Assembly: GCF_000265205.3 (NCBI RefSeq) | Contig: NC_018000.1 | Span: forward strand, 5,453,001-5,517,000 | From: Sinorhizobium fredii USDA 257 | GTDB taxonomy: Bacteria; Pseudomonadota; Alphaproteobacteria; Rhizobiales; Rhizobiaceae | Direction: 5' to 3' | DNA length: 64,000 nucleotides | In this document: piece by piece, positions 55,282-64,000 of the stretch | Numbering within the stretch: position 1 is the stretch's first letter | Layout of the letters: the number at the start of each line of letters is the position of its first letter | Translations under genes and position numbers: made by a program | Notes under the pieces: model-generated | Seen by the model: the letters and a program-made list of their open reading frames with translations, nothing else | Told to the model about the DNA's origin: nothing | The model's database searches: none

Positions 55282-57690
55282 ATGGCGAAGAAACTGGCGG
55301 CAGAGGCAATAGGCAACGGGCGTCTCGATGGCGACCCGGCGTTCGGCTATCGCGCCCTGCCGGGCGTCGCCGACGAGATGCTCGACCCGCAGGGCAACGT
55401 CCGGCCGGTCTGGCAGCGGCTGCTTGCCGCGCTCGGCCGAATGGACGAAACGGAGCTCGCCAACCGCTTCGCGCGCGCCGACCGCTATCTGCGCGACGCC
55501 GGCGTGTTCTATCGCGCCTACGGCAAGGAAGGCACCGAACGAAGCTGGCCGCTGTCACACATTCCGGTGCTGATCGACGAAGCCGAATGGGCCGCCGTTT
55601 CCGAGGGGTTGATCCAGCGCGCCGAGCTCCTGGAGAAGGTGGTTGCGGATATCTATGGCGAGAACCGCCTTGTCCGCGAAGGCCTGCTGCCGCCGGCGCT
55701 CGTCGCCTCCAATCCGCAGTTCCTGCGCCCGCTTGTCGGCGTCGAGCCGGCTGGCGGACATTTCCTGCACTTCTGTACCTTCGAGATCGGGCGTGGCCCC
55801 GACGGTAACTGGTGGGTTCTTTCCGACCGGACCGAAGCGCCGTCCGGCGCAGGCTTTGCGCTTGAAAACCGCGTGGCGACGACGCGCGCCTTTTCCAACC
55901 TGTACGCCGAAACCCACGTCCACCGCCTGGCGAGCTTCTTCGGAGCGTTCCGCGATACCCTCCAAGCTCAAAAGCTGCATCCGGACGACCGCATTGCCGT
56001 TCTCTCGCCGGGCATCGCCAACGAAACCTATTTCGAGCACGCCTATATCGCCCGCTACCTCGGCTTTATGCTGCTCGAAGGCGAAGACCTGACCGTCGTC
56101 GGCAGTCGCGTGATGGTGCGCACCGTCGCCGGCCTGAAGCCGATCGGCGTCCTGTGGCGCCGCCTCGACGCCTCGTTCGCCGATCCGCTGGAACTCGATC
56201 AATCCTCCCATATCGGCACGCCCGGCCTCGTCGAAGCGCTCCGCGCCGGCTCCGTCTCGATCGTCAACGCAATCGGCTCCGGCATTCTCGAGACGCGTGC
56301 TTTCCTCGCCTTCATGCCGACGCTGTGTCGCCATCTGCTCGGAGAAGAGCAGAAGCTGCCGTCGATCGCCACCTGGTGGTGCGGGCAGCAGCCGGAACGC
56401 CAGCAGGTCGCGGGCAACATCGAGGGCATGGTCATCGGCCCGGCCTATTCGACGCGCCCCTTTTTCGACGACAACGGGCAATCGGTGCTCGGTGCCTCAC
56501 TCCGCGACACCGCCAAGGCCTCGGTCGCCGAATGGCTGGCGACAGACGGCGGCAAGCTCGTCGGCCAGGAGGTGGTGACGCTGTCGACGACGCCGGCCTG
56601 GGTGCGCGGCAAACTGACACCGCGTCCGATGAGCCTAAGGGTCTTTGCTGCGCGCACCCGCGACGGTTGGCAGATCATGCCGGGCGGCTTCGCCCGCATC
56701 GGCTCGGGCGATGACGTGGCGGCAATCGCCATGCAGGCGGGCGGCACGGCCGCCGATGTCTGGATCGTCAGCGACAGGCCGGTCGAGCGCACGACGCTGC
56801 TCCCGGCCGAGGAGAGTTTTACCCGCAACCTGCCGGGCAGCCTGCCCAGCCGTGCGGCGGACAATCTCTTCTGGCTCGGCCGCTATATCGAGAGGGCCGA
56901 GGGGGCGCTGCGAATCCTGCGCGCCTGGCACAGCCGCTTTGCGGAAGCGGCAGATCCGAACATGCCGCTCCTGAAGGATGTCAGCAGCTATCTCGCCGCC
57001 CTCGACATCCGCACGCGCCAGCCGGTGCCCGACAGCCTGCTTGCCAATATCGAAAGCGCGCTCTTCAGCGCCGGCAACATCCGCGACCGGTTCTCTCCCG
57101 ACGGCTGGCTTGCCCTGAACGACCTGTCGAAGACGGCACGCAAATTCCATGCGACCGTGACGGCCGGCGACGACGCGACCCATGCGATGACCATTCTGCT
57201 GCGCAAGCTTGCGGGTTTTGCCGGTCTCGTCCACGAAAACATGTACCGCTTTACTGGCTGGCGGTTCCTGTCGATCGGGCGCTATCTCGAACGCGGTCTG
57301 CACATGACGAGGCTGCTCGGGCACATGTCCGGACCGGAGGCTCCGGACGGCGCCTATGACATGCTGCTCGAGATCGGCGACAGCGTCATGACCCATCGCC
57401 GGCGCTACAACGTCAATACGGCCGCCTTGACCGTCACCGACCTTTTGGCGCTCGACCCGCTCAACCCACGCTCCGTCCTTTTTCAATTGAACGAGATCAA
57501 GACGGAGGTCGAACTGCTGCCGAACGCCTTCGCCAACGGCCAGATGTCGCCCTTCTACCGGGAGACGATGCGGCTTCACTCCGGCCTAGCGGTGATGACG
57601 CCGGAAGCCATGACCGCGCCGGTCTACAAGCGGCTCGAGCAGGATCTCGAAAGACTTTCGGACCTGCTCGCACAAACCTATCTCGGCTGA
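55282..57690 (+). CDS. Circularly permuted ATP-grasp / alpha-E fusion protein
   Basis: 802 aa. The ATG is fused to the preceding stop (TAAATG), so the genes are translationally coupled. Residues about 60-490 are the circularly permuted ATP-grasp domain (DUF404/407: HIPVLIDEAEWAAVSEGLIQRA, LSPGIANETYFEHAYIARYLG). Residues about 520-800 are the all-helical alpha-E domain (DUF403: ADNLFWLGRYIERAEGALRIL). In other genomes these are often separate genes. ATP-grasp enzymes form amide or peptide bonds with ATP; the substrate here is unknown. Confidence 0.92.
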   Translation: MAKKLAAEAIGNGRLDGDPAFGYRALPGVADEMLDPQGNVRPVWQRLLAALGRMDETELANRFARADRYLRDAGVFYRAYGKEGTERSWPLSHIPVLIDEAEWAAVSEGLIQRAELLEKVVADIYGENRLVREGLLPPALVASNPQFLRPLVGVEPAGGHFLHFCTFEIGRGPDGNWWVLSDRTEAPSGAGFALENRVATTRAFSNLYAETHVHRLASFFGAFRDTLQAQKLHPDDRIAVLSPGIANETYFEHAYIARYLGFMLLEGEDLTVVGSRVMVRTVAGLKPIGVLWRRLDASFADPLELDQSSHIGTPGLVEALRAGSVSIVNAIGSGILETRAFLAFMPTLCRHLLGEEQKLPSIATWWCGQQPERQQVAGNIEGMVIGPAYSTRPFFDDNGQSVLGASLRDTAKASVAEWLATDGGKLVGQEVVTLSTTPAWVRGKLTPRPMSLRVFAARTRDGWQIMPGGFARIGSGDDVAAIAMQAGGTAADVWIVSDRPVERTTLLPAEESFTRNLPGSLPSRAADNLFWLGRYIERAEGALRILRAWHSRFAEAADPNMPLLKDVSSYLAALDIRTRQPVPDSLLANIESALFSAGNIRDRFSPDGWLALNDLSKTARKFHATVTAGDDATHAMTILLRKLAGFAGLVHENMYRFTGWRFLSIGRYLERGLHMTRLLGHMSGPEAPDGAYDMLLEIGDSVMTHRRRYNVNTAALTVTDLLALDPLNPRSVLFQLNEIKTEVELLPNAFANGQMSPFYRETMRLHSGLAVMTPEAMTAPVYKRLEQDLERLSDLLAQTYLG

Positions 57691-57708
57691 CGGAGAGCGA
57701 CTGCTCCG

Positions 57709-58587
57709 ATGCTCTATGACATCAACCTGAAGATCACCTACGGTTACGAAGTTCCGGTGAGCGGCGGGCGCCATCTCGTGCGCGTCTTGCCCGCCTCGAT
57801 CGCGGGCCGCCAGCGTCTGATCGCGGGCTCCCTCACGTTCCAGCCGACGCCCGGCGAGCGGTCCGAAAGCGTCGATTTCTTCGCCAACGCCACCACCTCC
57901 ATCCTGTTCCGCTCCGTACACGAGAACCTCGTCATTCGCATGCAGGCGCGCGTGCAGGCCGAAGCGATCGCGCTCACCGCCGATTTCTCGCCGCCACTGG
58001 CCGGCCTGCCCTCGCAACTCGCCTCCTGCTGGTCGGCCGACGCCGACTCGCCGCACCATTTCATTGGCCCGAGTCCGCTGCTGCCCGAGACGCCGGACAT
58101 CGCCGCCTATGCGCGCGAAATTGCCGGGGAGGACATGACTGTGCGTCAGATCGGCGTCGCCGTCTGCGAACGCATCCACCGCGATTTCGCCTACGATGCC
58201 GAAGCGACCACCGTGACCACGACGCCCGGCGAGGCCTTCAAGCTGAAGCGCGGCGTCTGTCAGGATTTCACGCATGTGATGATCGTGGCGCTGCGCAGCC
58301 TCGGCATTCCGGCCGGCTATGTCAGCGGCTTTCTGAGGACCCTGCCGCCGCCCGGCAAGGAGCGGCTCGAAGGCGCCGACGCGATGCATGCCTGGGTCCG
58401 CTTCTGGTGCGGCACAACCGGCGGCTGGATGGAACTCGACCCGACCAACAATATTCCGGCAGGCACCGACCATATCGTCGTCGGCCATGGACGCGACTAT
58501 GGCGACGTGGCGCCGGTCATCGGCGTGCTGAAAAGCTACGGCAGCCACACAACGGAACAGGCCGTCGACGTCATTCCGGTAGGATGA
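57709..58587 (+). CDS. Transglutaminase family protein
   Basis: 292 aa. Transglutaminase-N beta domain (about 1-85) followed by a papain-like domain with catalytic C184 (GVCQDFTHVM), H227 (AMHAWVRF) and D244 (LDPTN). It starts 18 bp after the ATP-grasp/alpha-E gene. Bacterial members may be peptidases or amide-cleaving enzymes rather than cross-linkers. It completes the ligase/peptidase-like operon; no proteasome-like Anbu gene, often found in such clusters, follows here. Confidence 0.92.
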   Translation: MLYDINLKITYGYEVPVSGGRHLVRVLPASIAGRQRLIAGSLTFQPTPGERSESVDFFANATTSILFRSVHENLVIRMQARVQAEAIALTADFSPPLAGLPSQLASCWSADADSPHHFIGPSPLLPETPDIAAYAREIAGEDMTVRQIGVAVCERIHRDFAYDAEATTVTTTPGEAFKLKRGVCQDFTHVMIVALRSLGIPAGYVSGFLRTLPPPGKERLEGADAMHAWVRFWCGTTGGWMELDPTNNIPAGTDHIVVGHGRDYGDVAPVIGVLKSYGSHTTEQAVDVIPVG

Positions 58588-58763
58588 CTGGAACTGGCAC
58601 AGTTCGCACCATTTTCCGGCAGACCCACCCCCGACGGCGCCCCGCAGAATACATGGGCTTTCTAGCGGTTCGTTAAGATTGCAGCGATTGCATGAACCGC
58701 ACGGTAACGCATCATCCACTAGTGTCATAGGCGAGAGGGCACAACGTGTGGGGGTGCACACAT

Positions 58764-60005
58764 ATGGGAAGACGGTCCACTATAGGCCAATCCTTCATCC
58801 GAATGCTGAAGGATCGGAGCGGCAATTTCGGAATGATGACGGCGGTCGCTGCGCCGCTGCTTTTCGCAGCCGGCGGCGTGTCCATCGACATGGCCAACAT
58901 GCTGATGACGAAGAACCAGCTCCAGGACGCGACCGACGCGGCCGCTCTGGCGGCGGCTTCAGCGCTTGTTTCCGACGACCAGCCGGATATCGCGGCGGCC
59001 AAGGAGCTTGCTCGCAAATTCCTGAAGACCCAGGCCGGCGGCACCACAACGCCCGATGCACCGGCCGACGGCGAAGATGGAGCCTCCTCCGGCGCTGCCT
59101 CGTCGACACCCACGTGGGACGACGTCAACACGGCTGAGGTGAACATCACCGAGACGCCGAACGGCGCGAAGGGAAAGATCTTCCAGGTCACCGTCGTCAA
59201 CAAGCGCGTCATCGAGTTCAACGCCATGACGCGACTGCTCGGCACGGATTCGATCGAGCTTGAAGCCAGCTCCACGGCGGAAAGCGCCACCGAGACCAAA
59301 AACGCGCTGTCGATGTATCTCGTCCTCGACCGGTCCGGCTCGATGGCATGGAAGACGAACACGATCAACACGACAAAAAAGAGCTGCCCCAACTATACGG
59401 AGTCAAACTGGAGCAGGTACCCCAATCTGTGGGCGAGCAGCCCCTGCTACGTCACCAAGATCGACGCCCTGAAGACCGCCGTCCGCGACCTGCTGGCGCA
59501 ATTGCTGGTCGCGGATCCGGATCAGATCTATGTCCGCACCGCGGCGGTCTCCTACAATGCTTCGCAGGATGCGGCGGGAACGCTCGCCTGGGGAACGAGT
59601 AACACGGCGAGCTATGTCAATGCGCTGGTTGCGATCGGTGGCACCGCCTCGGGCAGCGCCTTTAAGACGGCCTACCAGAAGGTCAGTGCGGACACGGAAA
59701 ACACGGCCCATGCCGCCAAGAACGGCCAGGTGCCGACGAAATACATCGTCTTCATGACCGATGGCGAGAACAACTACGCCAATGACGACACGGTTACCAA
59801 GCAATGGTGCGACACGGCCAAGGCCAATAAGGTCGAGATCTACAGCGTCGCGTTCATGGCGCCGCAGCGCGGCCAGGAGCTGCTGAGGTATTGCGCCTCC
59901 TCGTCCTCGCATTATTACGAGGCCGAGGAAACCGCCGAGCTAGTCGCGGCCTTCAAGGCCATTGGCGAACGCGCCTCGGCCATGATTTCCCGCCTGACGA
60001 AATAA
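58764..60005 (+). CDS. TadG-like protein with von Willebrand A domain
   Basis: 413 aa. N-terminal TadE/TadG-type hydrophobic segment (GNFGMMTAVAAPLLFAAGGVSIDMANM) followed by DATDAAALAAA, then a VWA domain with metal-site motif LDRSGSM and MTDGEN. Probably a membrane-anchored, surface or periplasmic protein. No other tad or pilus genes are adjacent, so it is an orphan. A GTG at 58746 with GAGAGGG upstream is an alternative start six codons earlier. Confidence 0.85.
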   Translation: MGRRSTIGQSFIRMLKDRSGNFGMMTAVAAPLLFAAGGVSIDMANMLMTKNQLQDATDAAALAAASALVSDDQPDIAAAKELARKFLKTQAGGTTTPDAPADGEDGASSGAASSTPTWDDVNTAEVNITETPNGAKGKIFQVTVVNKRVIEFNAMTRLLGTDSIELEASSTAESATETKNALSMYLVLDRSGSMAWKTNTINTTKKSCPNYTESNWSRYPNLWASSPCYVTKIDALKTAVRDLLAQLLVADPDQIYVRTAAVSYNASQDAAGTLAWGTSNTASYVNALVAIGGTASGSAFKTAYQKVSADTENTAHAAKNGQVPTKYIVFMTDGENNYANDDTVTKQWCDTAKANKVEIYSVAFMAPQRGQELLRYCASSSSHYYEAEETAELVAAFKAIGERASAMISRLTK

Positions 60006-60082
60006 CCTGAGTCGAAGGAGAGACGCTTATGGATCCTGGGTCGCTTCGGCCCGAAATCATCGCACTCCGGGTAATTTTGCCA

Positions 60083-60113
60083 TGCCGTTCGGCCTTTGCC
60101 GGGCGGCATTTTT
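60083..60113 (+). terminator. Terminator after the TadG-like gene
   Basis: TGCCG..GGC pairs with GCC..CGGCA, followed by TTTTT. It lies about 80 bp after the stop codon, before glgP. Confidence 0.7.
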
Positions 60114-60286
60114 CTTGCTCCGAAGGTATTGAAATAGCAGCCTAAGTACGTCCTCGAGTCCCGTTGGCGTTTTCTAATCCATTTAAAACACCTGTTGCAA
60201 GCGCTTCGGATCGATGCATAAATGCCCTGTTCCCGGCCGGTTCGGTCTGCGGTTTTCTGAAATGCAACAAGGGTTTGACAGGTCTC

Positions 60287-62752
60287 ATGATGAATCGGCT
60301 CTCCACCAACGAACTGCCGCAGCCGGCCCTGAGATCCTCCGAACCCGGCCAGCTTGCCGTCGAGATTCTTGAACGCCTCAAATACCGCATCGGCAAGGAC
60401 CCGAAGGTCGCAAAACCGCACGACTGGCTGACTGCCGCCATTCTGGTCGCCCGCGACCGGATCACCGACAAGTGGATGGAGTCGACGCGCAAGACCTATG
60501 CGACCGGGGCGAAGCGGGTCTACTACCTTTCACTCGAATTCCTCATCGGCCGCATGATGCGCGACGCGATGACGAATATCGGCCTTATGGACGAGATGCG
60601 TGACGCGCTTGCCTCGCTCGGCGTCGATATCGACGTGGTCGGGCAGCTGGAGCCCGACGCCGCTCTCGGCAATGGCGGCCTCGGGCGCCTTGCCGCCTGT
60701 TTCATGGAGTCGATGGCAACCGTCGACGTTCCCGCCTATGGCTACGGCATCCGCTACATGCACGGCCTGTTCCGCCAGCAGATGGCCGATGGCTGGCAGG
60801 TCGAACTGCCGGAAACCTGGCTTGCCCATGGCAATCCGTGGGAATTCGAGCGGCGGGAGAGCTCCTACGAGATCGGTTTCGGCGGCGGTGTCGAAACGGT
60901 CAATATCGACGAGGAAGTCCAGCGCTACGTCTGGAAGCCGGCGGAGCGGGTAATCGCCACCGCCTTCGACACGCCGGCCGTCGGCTGGCGGGCAAAGCGG
61001 GTCAACACGCTGCGTCTCTGGGCTGCGCAGCCGATCGACCCGATCCTGCTCGACGCCTTCAATGCCGGCGACCATATCGGTGCGCTGCGCGAGAGCAACA
61101 AGGCGGAGAGCCTGACACGCGTGCTCTATCCGGCCGACGCCACGCCGGCCGGCCAAGAACTGCGCCTCCGGCAGGAATATTTCTTCTCCTCCGCTTCGCT
61201 GCAGGACATTCTGCGCCGGCATCTGCAGCAATATCCGGACTTCACCTCACTGCCGGATGCGGTTGCCATCCAGCTCAACGATACCCATCCGGCCGTGTCC
61301 GTCGCGGAGCTGGTGCGGCTGCTGACCGACGTCCACGGGCTCGGTTTCGAGGAAGCCTGGGACATCACCCGGCGGACCTTCGCCTACACCAACCACACGC
61401 TGCTGCCGGAAGCGCTCGAGAGCTGGCCGGTACCGCTTTTCGAGCGGTTGTTGCCGCGCCACATGCAGATCGTCTACGCGATCAATGCCAAGGTCCTCAT
61501 CGAGGCGCGCAGGCAGAAGCATGCGACCGACGAGGAGATCCGCAGCATCTCGCTGATTGACGAGACTGGCGAGCGGCGGGTGCGCATGGGCAACCTCGCC
61601 TTTGTCGGCTCCCATTCGATCAACGGCGTCTCGGCGCTGCACACCGACCTGATGAAGGAAACGGTGTTTGCCAACCTGCACCGCCTTTACCCGGACCGCA
61701 TCAACAACAAAACCAACGGCATCACGCCGCGCCGCTGGCTGATGCAGTGCAATCCCGGCCTTTTCGCGTTGATCCGTGACGCGATCGGCGACGAGTTCAT
61801 CGACAATACCGAGGCGCTGCAGGCCCTCGACGCCTTTGCCGACAAGCCGGACTTCCAGGAACACTTCGCCGCCGTCAAGCGCGCCAACAAGGTGAGGCTG
61901 GCGAAGCTGGTCCAGGCGAGCCTCGGCATCAGGCTTGATCCCTCGGCGATGTTCGACATCCAGATCAAGCGCATCCACGAATACAAGCGGCAATTGCTCA
62001 ACATCATCGAGGCGGTGGCGCTCTACGATCAGATTCGCTCGCATCCGGAACTCGACTGGGTGCCGCGCGTCAAGCTCTTCGCCGGCAAGGCGGCGCCGAG
62101 CTACCACCACGCCAAGCTGATCATCAAGCTTGCCAACGACGTCGCTCGCGTCATCAACAACGACCCGGCGGTGCGTGGTCTTTTGAAGATCATCTTCGTC
62201 CCCAACTACAACGTCTCGCTCGCCGAGGTGATGGTGCCTGCCGCCGATCTCTCGGAGCAGATCTCGACCGCCGGCATGGAGGCGTCCGGCACCGGCAACA
62301 TGAAGTTCGGCCTCAACGGCGCCCTGACCATCGGCACGCTCGACGGCGCCAATGTGGAGATGCGCGACTGGGTCGGCGAGGAAAATATCCAGATCTTCGG
62401 CATGACCGCCGAGGAGGTGGCGAAGGCACGGGCCGAGGGGCACAACCCGCGTGCCGTCATCGAGAGCTCGCGCGAGCTGTCGCAGGCGCTCCAGGCAATC
62501 GCCTCCGGAGTCTTCTCGCCGGACGATCGCAACCGCTTCGCGGGCCTTGTCGACGGGCTCTACAACCATGACTGGTTCATGGTAGCCGCCGATTTCGAAG
62601 CCTACGCCAAGGCACAGCGCGAGGTTGACAAACTCTGGGCCACCCCATCCGACTGGTATTCGAAGACCATCCGGAACACGGCGCGCATGGGCTGGTTCTC
62701 CTCAGACCGCACGATCCGGCAATATGCCGGTGAAATCTGGAGAGCTGGATGA
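60287..62752 (+). CDS. glgP: Glycogen phosphorylase
   Basis: 821 aa. It phosphorolyses glycogen to glucose-1-phosphate using PLP. Family motifs: YYLSLEFLIGRMM, NGGLGRLAACFMESMAT, GYGIRYMHGLF, QLNDTHPA, FAYTNHTLLPEALE, and the PLP region EASGTGNMKFGLNGALTIGTLDGANVE. Start at 60287 (ATGATG after AGGTCTC); an open frame to 60164 is not supported. The stop overlaps the glgB start as ATGA. Confidence 0.95.
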   Translation: MMNRLSTNELPQPALRSSEPGQLAVEILERLKYRIGKDPKVAKPHDWLTAAILVARDRITDKWMESTRKTYATGAKRVYYLSLEFLIGRMMRDAMTNIGLMDEMRDALASLGVDIDVVGQLEPDAALGNGGLGRLAACFMESMATVDVPAYGYGIRYMHGLFRQQMADGWQVELPETWLAHGNPWEFERRESSYEIGFGGGVETVNIDEEVQRYVWKPAERVIATAFDTPAVGWRAKRVNTLRLWAAQPIDPILLDAFNAGDHIGALRESNKAESLTRVLYPADATPAGQELRLRQEYFFSSASLQDILRRHLQQYPDFTSLPDAVAIQLNDTHPAVSVAELVRLLTDVHGLGFEEAWDITRRTFAYTNHTLLPEALESWPVPLFERLLPRHMQIVYAINAKVLIEARRQKHATDEEIRSISLIDETGERRVRMGNLAFVGSHSINGVSALHTDLMKETVFANLHRLYPDRINNKTNGITPRRWLMQCNPGLFALIRDAIGDEFIDNTEALQALDAFADKPDFQEHFAAVKRANKVRLAKLVQASLGIRLDPSAMFDIQIKRIHEYKRQLLNIIEAVALYDQIRSHPELDWVPRVKLFAGKAAPSYHHAKLIIKLANDVARVINNDPAVRGLLKIIFVPNYNVSLAEVMVPAADLSEQISTAGMEASGTGNMKFGLNGALTIGTLDGANVEMRDWVGEENIQIFGMTAEEVAKARAEGHNPRAVIESSRELSQALQAIASGVFSPDDRNRFAGLVDGLYNHDWFMVAADFEAYAKAQREVDKLWATPSDWYSKTIRNTARMGWFSSDRTIRQYAGEIWRAG

Positions 62753-64000
62753 CGTCACCGCCTGGCAAGGACGAAACGCCCGCTGCGTCAGGCTTTCTGC
62801 CGGCGCAGGAGATTGAGGCAATACTTTCCGGCACCCACAGCGACCCCTTTGCCGTTCTCGGCGTGCACGCCTCCGGCAAGACCTACGTCGCGCGCTGCTT
62901 CATTCCCGGCGCGGGAACTGTTGTCGCGGAGACCCTATCCGGCAACGACATCGGAGCACTCGAACGGCGCCACGACGCCGGCTTTTTCGAAGGCCCCGTC
63001 TTGCTCCGCAAGGGGCAGCCGATCCGCTACCGGGCCCGCAACGAGGGCGGCGAATGGATCGTGCTCGATTCATACAGTTTCGGTCCCGTCCTTGGCCCCA
63101 TGGACGACTATTACATCCGCGAAGGCTCGCACCTGAGGCTCTTCGACAAGATGGGTGCCCACCCGATCTCGCACGAGGGTGCCGAAGGCTTTCACTTCGC
63201 CGTCTGGGCGCCGAACGCGCGGCGCGTTTCGGTCGTCGGCAACTTCAACGATTGGGATGGCCGTCGCCACGTCATGCGGCTGCGCGCCGACACGGGCATC
63301 TGGGAGATCTTCATCCCCGGCGTGCCGATCGGCGCCCCTTACAAATACGAGATTCTCGGCAAGGACGGCACGCTGCTGCCGCTGAAGGCCGATCCTTTCG
63401 CCCGGCGCTCGGAGCTCCGCCCCGACACCGCATCGGTAACCACGGGCGAAATCGCCCAGGTCTGGGACGACGAGGCGCACCGGCGGCACTGGGAAGAGAT
63501 CGATCCGCGCCGGCAGCCGATTTCCATCTACGAGGTCCATGCCAGTTCGTGGCAGCGCCGCGACAACGGCGATATGCTGACCTGGGACGAACTGGCCGAG
63601 CGGCTGATCCCCTATTGCGTCGACATGGGCTTCACCCATATCGAGTTCCTGCCGATCTCCGAATTCCCCTACGATCCGTCATGGGGCTATCAGACCACCG
63701 GTCTTTATTCGCCGACCGCGCGCTTCGGCGAGCCGGAAGGTTTTGCCCGCTTCGTCAATGGCTGCCACAAGGTCGGCATCGGCGTCATTCTCGACTGGGT
63801 GCCGGCGCATTTTCCGACCGACGAGCATGGCTTGCGCTGGTTCGACGGTACGGCGCTCTACGAACACGAGGATCCGCGCCAGGGCTTCCATCCCGACTGG
63901 AACACGGCGATCTACAATTTCGGCCGCGAGGAGGTCGCCGCCTACCTCGTCAACAACGCCCTCTACTGGGCCGAGAAGTTCCATGTCGACGGCCTCCGCG
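62749..64000 (+). CDS. glgB: 1,4-alpha-glucan branching enzyme (5' part)
   Basis: 417 codons are visible; the gene runs off the window. N-terminal CBM48-type domains (DPFAVLGVHASG, HFAVWAPNARRVSVVGNFNDW) precede the GH13 barrel start (PISIYEVHASSWQRR, GFTHIEFLPISEFPYDPSWGYQ, GVILDWVPAHFP). It makes alpha-1,6 branches in glycogen. ATGA overlap with glgP shows coupling; the remaining glg genes probably follow beyond the window. Confidence 0.95.
   Translation, partial: MTSPPGKDETPAASGFLPAQEIEAILSGTHSDPFAVLGVHASGKTYVARCFIPGAGTVVAETLSGNDIGALERRHDAGFFEGPVLLRKGQPIRYRARNEGGEWIVLDSYSFGPVLGPMDDYYIREGSHLRLFDKMGAHPISHEGAEGFHFAVWAPNARRVSVVGNFNDWDGRRHVMRLRADTGIWEIFIPGVPIGAPYKYEILGKDGTLLPLKADPFARRSELRPDTASVTTGEIAQVWDDEAHRRHWEEIDPRRQPISIYEVHASSWQRRDNGDMLTWDELAERLIPYCVDMGFTHIEFLPISEFPYDPSWGYQTTGLYSPTARFGEPEGFARFVNGCHKVGIGVILDWVPAHFPTDEHGLRWFDGTALYEHEDPRQGFHPDWNTAIYNFGREEVAAYLVNNALYWAEKFHVDGLR

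Overview
The window is chromosomal DNA of an alphaproteobacterium of the Rhizobiales, almost certainly Sinorhizobium (Ensifer). The evidence is high GC with strong third-position GC bias, genes typical of the group (homospermidine synthase, an Omp10-type lipoprotein, CpdR, a TacA-type sigma-54 regulator, a ROSE-controlled small heat-shock gene, the MmgR/suhB small RNA) and a gene order that matches, from memory, the S. meliloti chromosome around hss-gltDB-cpdR1. No plasmid, phage or insertion-sequence genes were found.

Layout. 0-9.5 kb: DUF882/M15-like envelope protein, TacA-like response regulator, oligoendopeptidase F, the pabB-pabC folate pair, a GGDEF protein with a broken signature, and a DUF3445 haem-enzyme relative. 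9.6-15 kb: homospermidine synthase, Omp10, a 5'-nucleotidase fused to LysM, and ferrochelatase, whose start region is abnormal. 15.1-16.1 kb: a scar where a truncated glutaminase and a truncated, nonsense-interrupted 5TM-receptor gene meet tail to tail. 16.3-23.2 kb: envelope genes (SPFH/NfeD pair, outer-membrane barrel, galU, MltB-type transglycosylase, SGNH-like protein). 23.5-29.8 kb: glutamate synthase gltB-gltD. 30-35.8 kb: threonine aldolase, ibpA with RpoH promoter and ROSE thermometer, a candidate sRNA, a hydrolase, hisN, MmgR sRNA, an N-formylglutamate amidohydrolase-family gene and cpdR1.

36-39 kb: tRNA-Val(GAC), then about 2.9 kb of accessory DNA with small orphan genes and three same-strand copies of a roughly 115-bp element. 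Each copy has a conserved hairpin and ends in a rho-independent terminator; one stem pair has covaried between copies. This looks like a multicopy small-RNA family and is the main unassigned signal of the window.

39-51.8 kb: peroxiredoxin-like protein, a large zinc-ribbon/adenylate-cyclase/ATPase/TPR regulator, ilvD, a nucleoside deoxyribosyltransferase relative, and a stress or detoxification-like group (GFA, two MarR regulators, DUF899, DUF1579, VOC protein, LysR and aldo/keto reductase). 51.9-58.6 kb: a tight three-gene operon of transglutaminase-DUF2126, circularly permuted ATP-grasp/alpha-E and transglutaminase proteins, a widespread but poorly understood putative peptide-ligase/peptidase system. 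58.7-64 kb: a TadG-like protein and the start of a glycogen operon (glgP, then glgB cut by the window edge). Coding density is high, most neighbours are in short operons or convergent pairs, and several start codons were moved inward to match visible ribosome binding sites.
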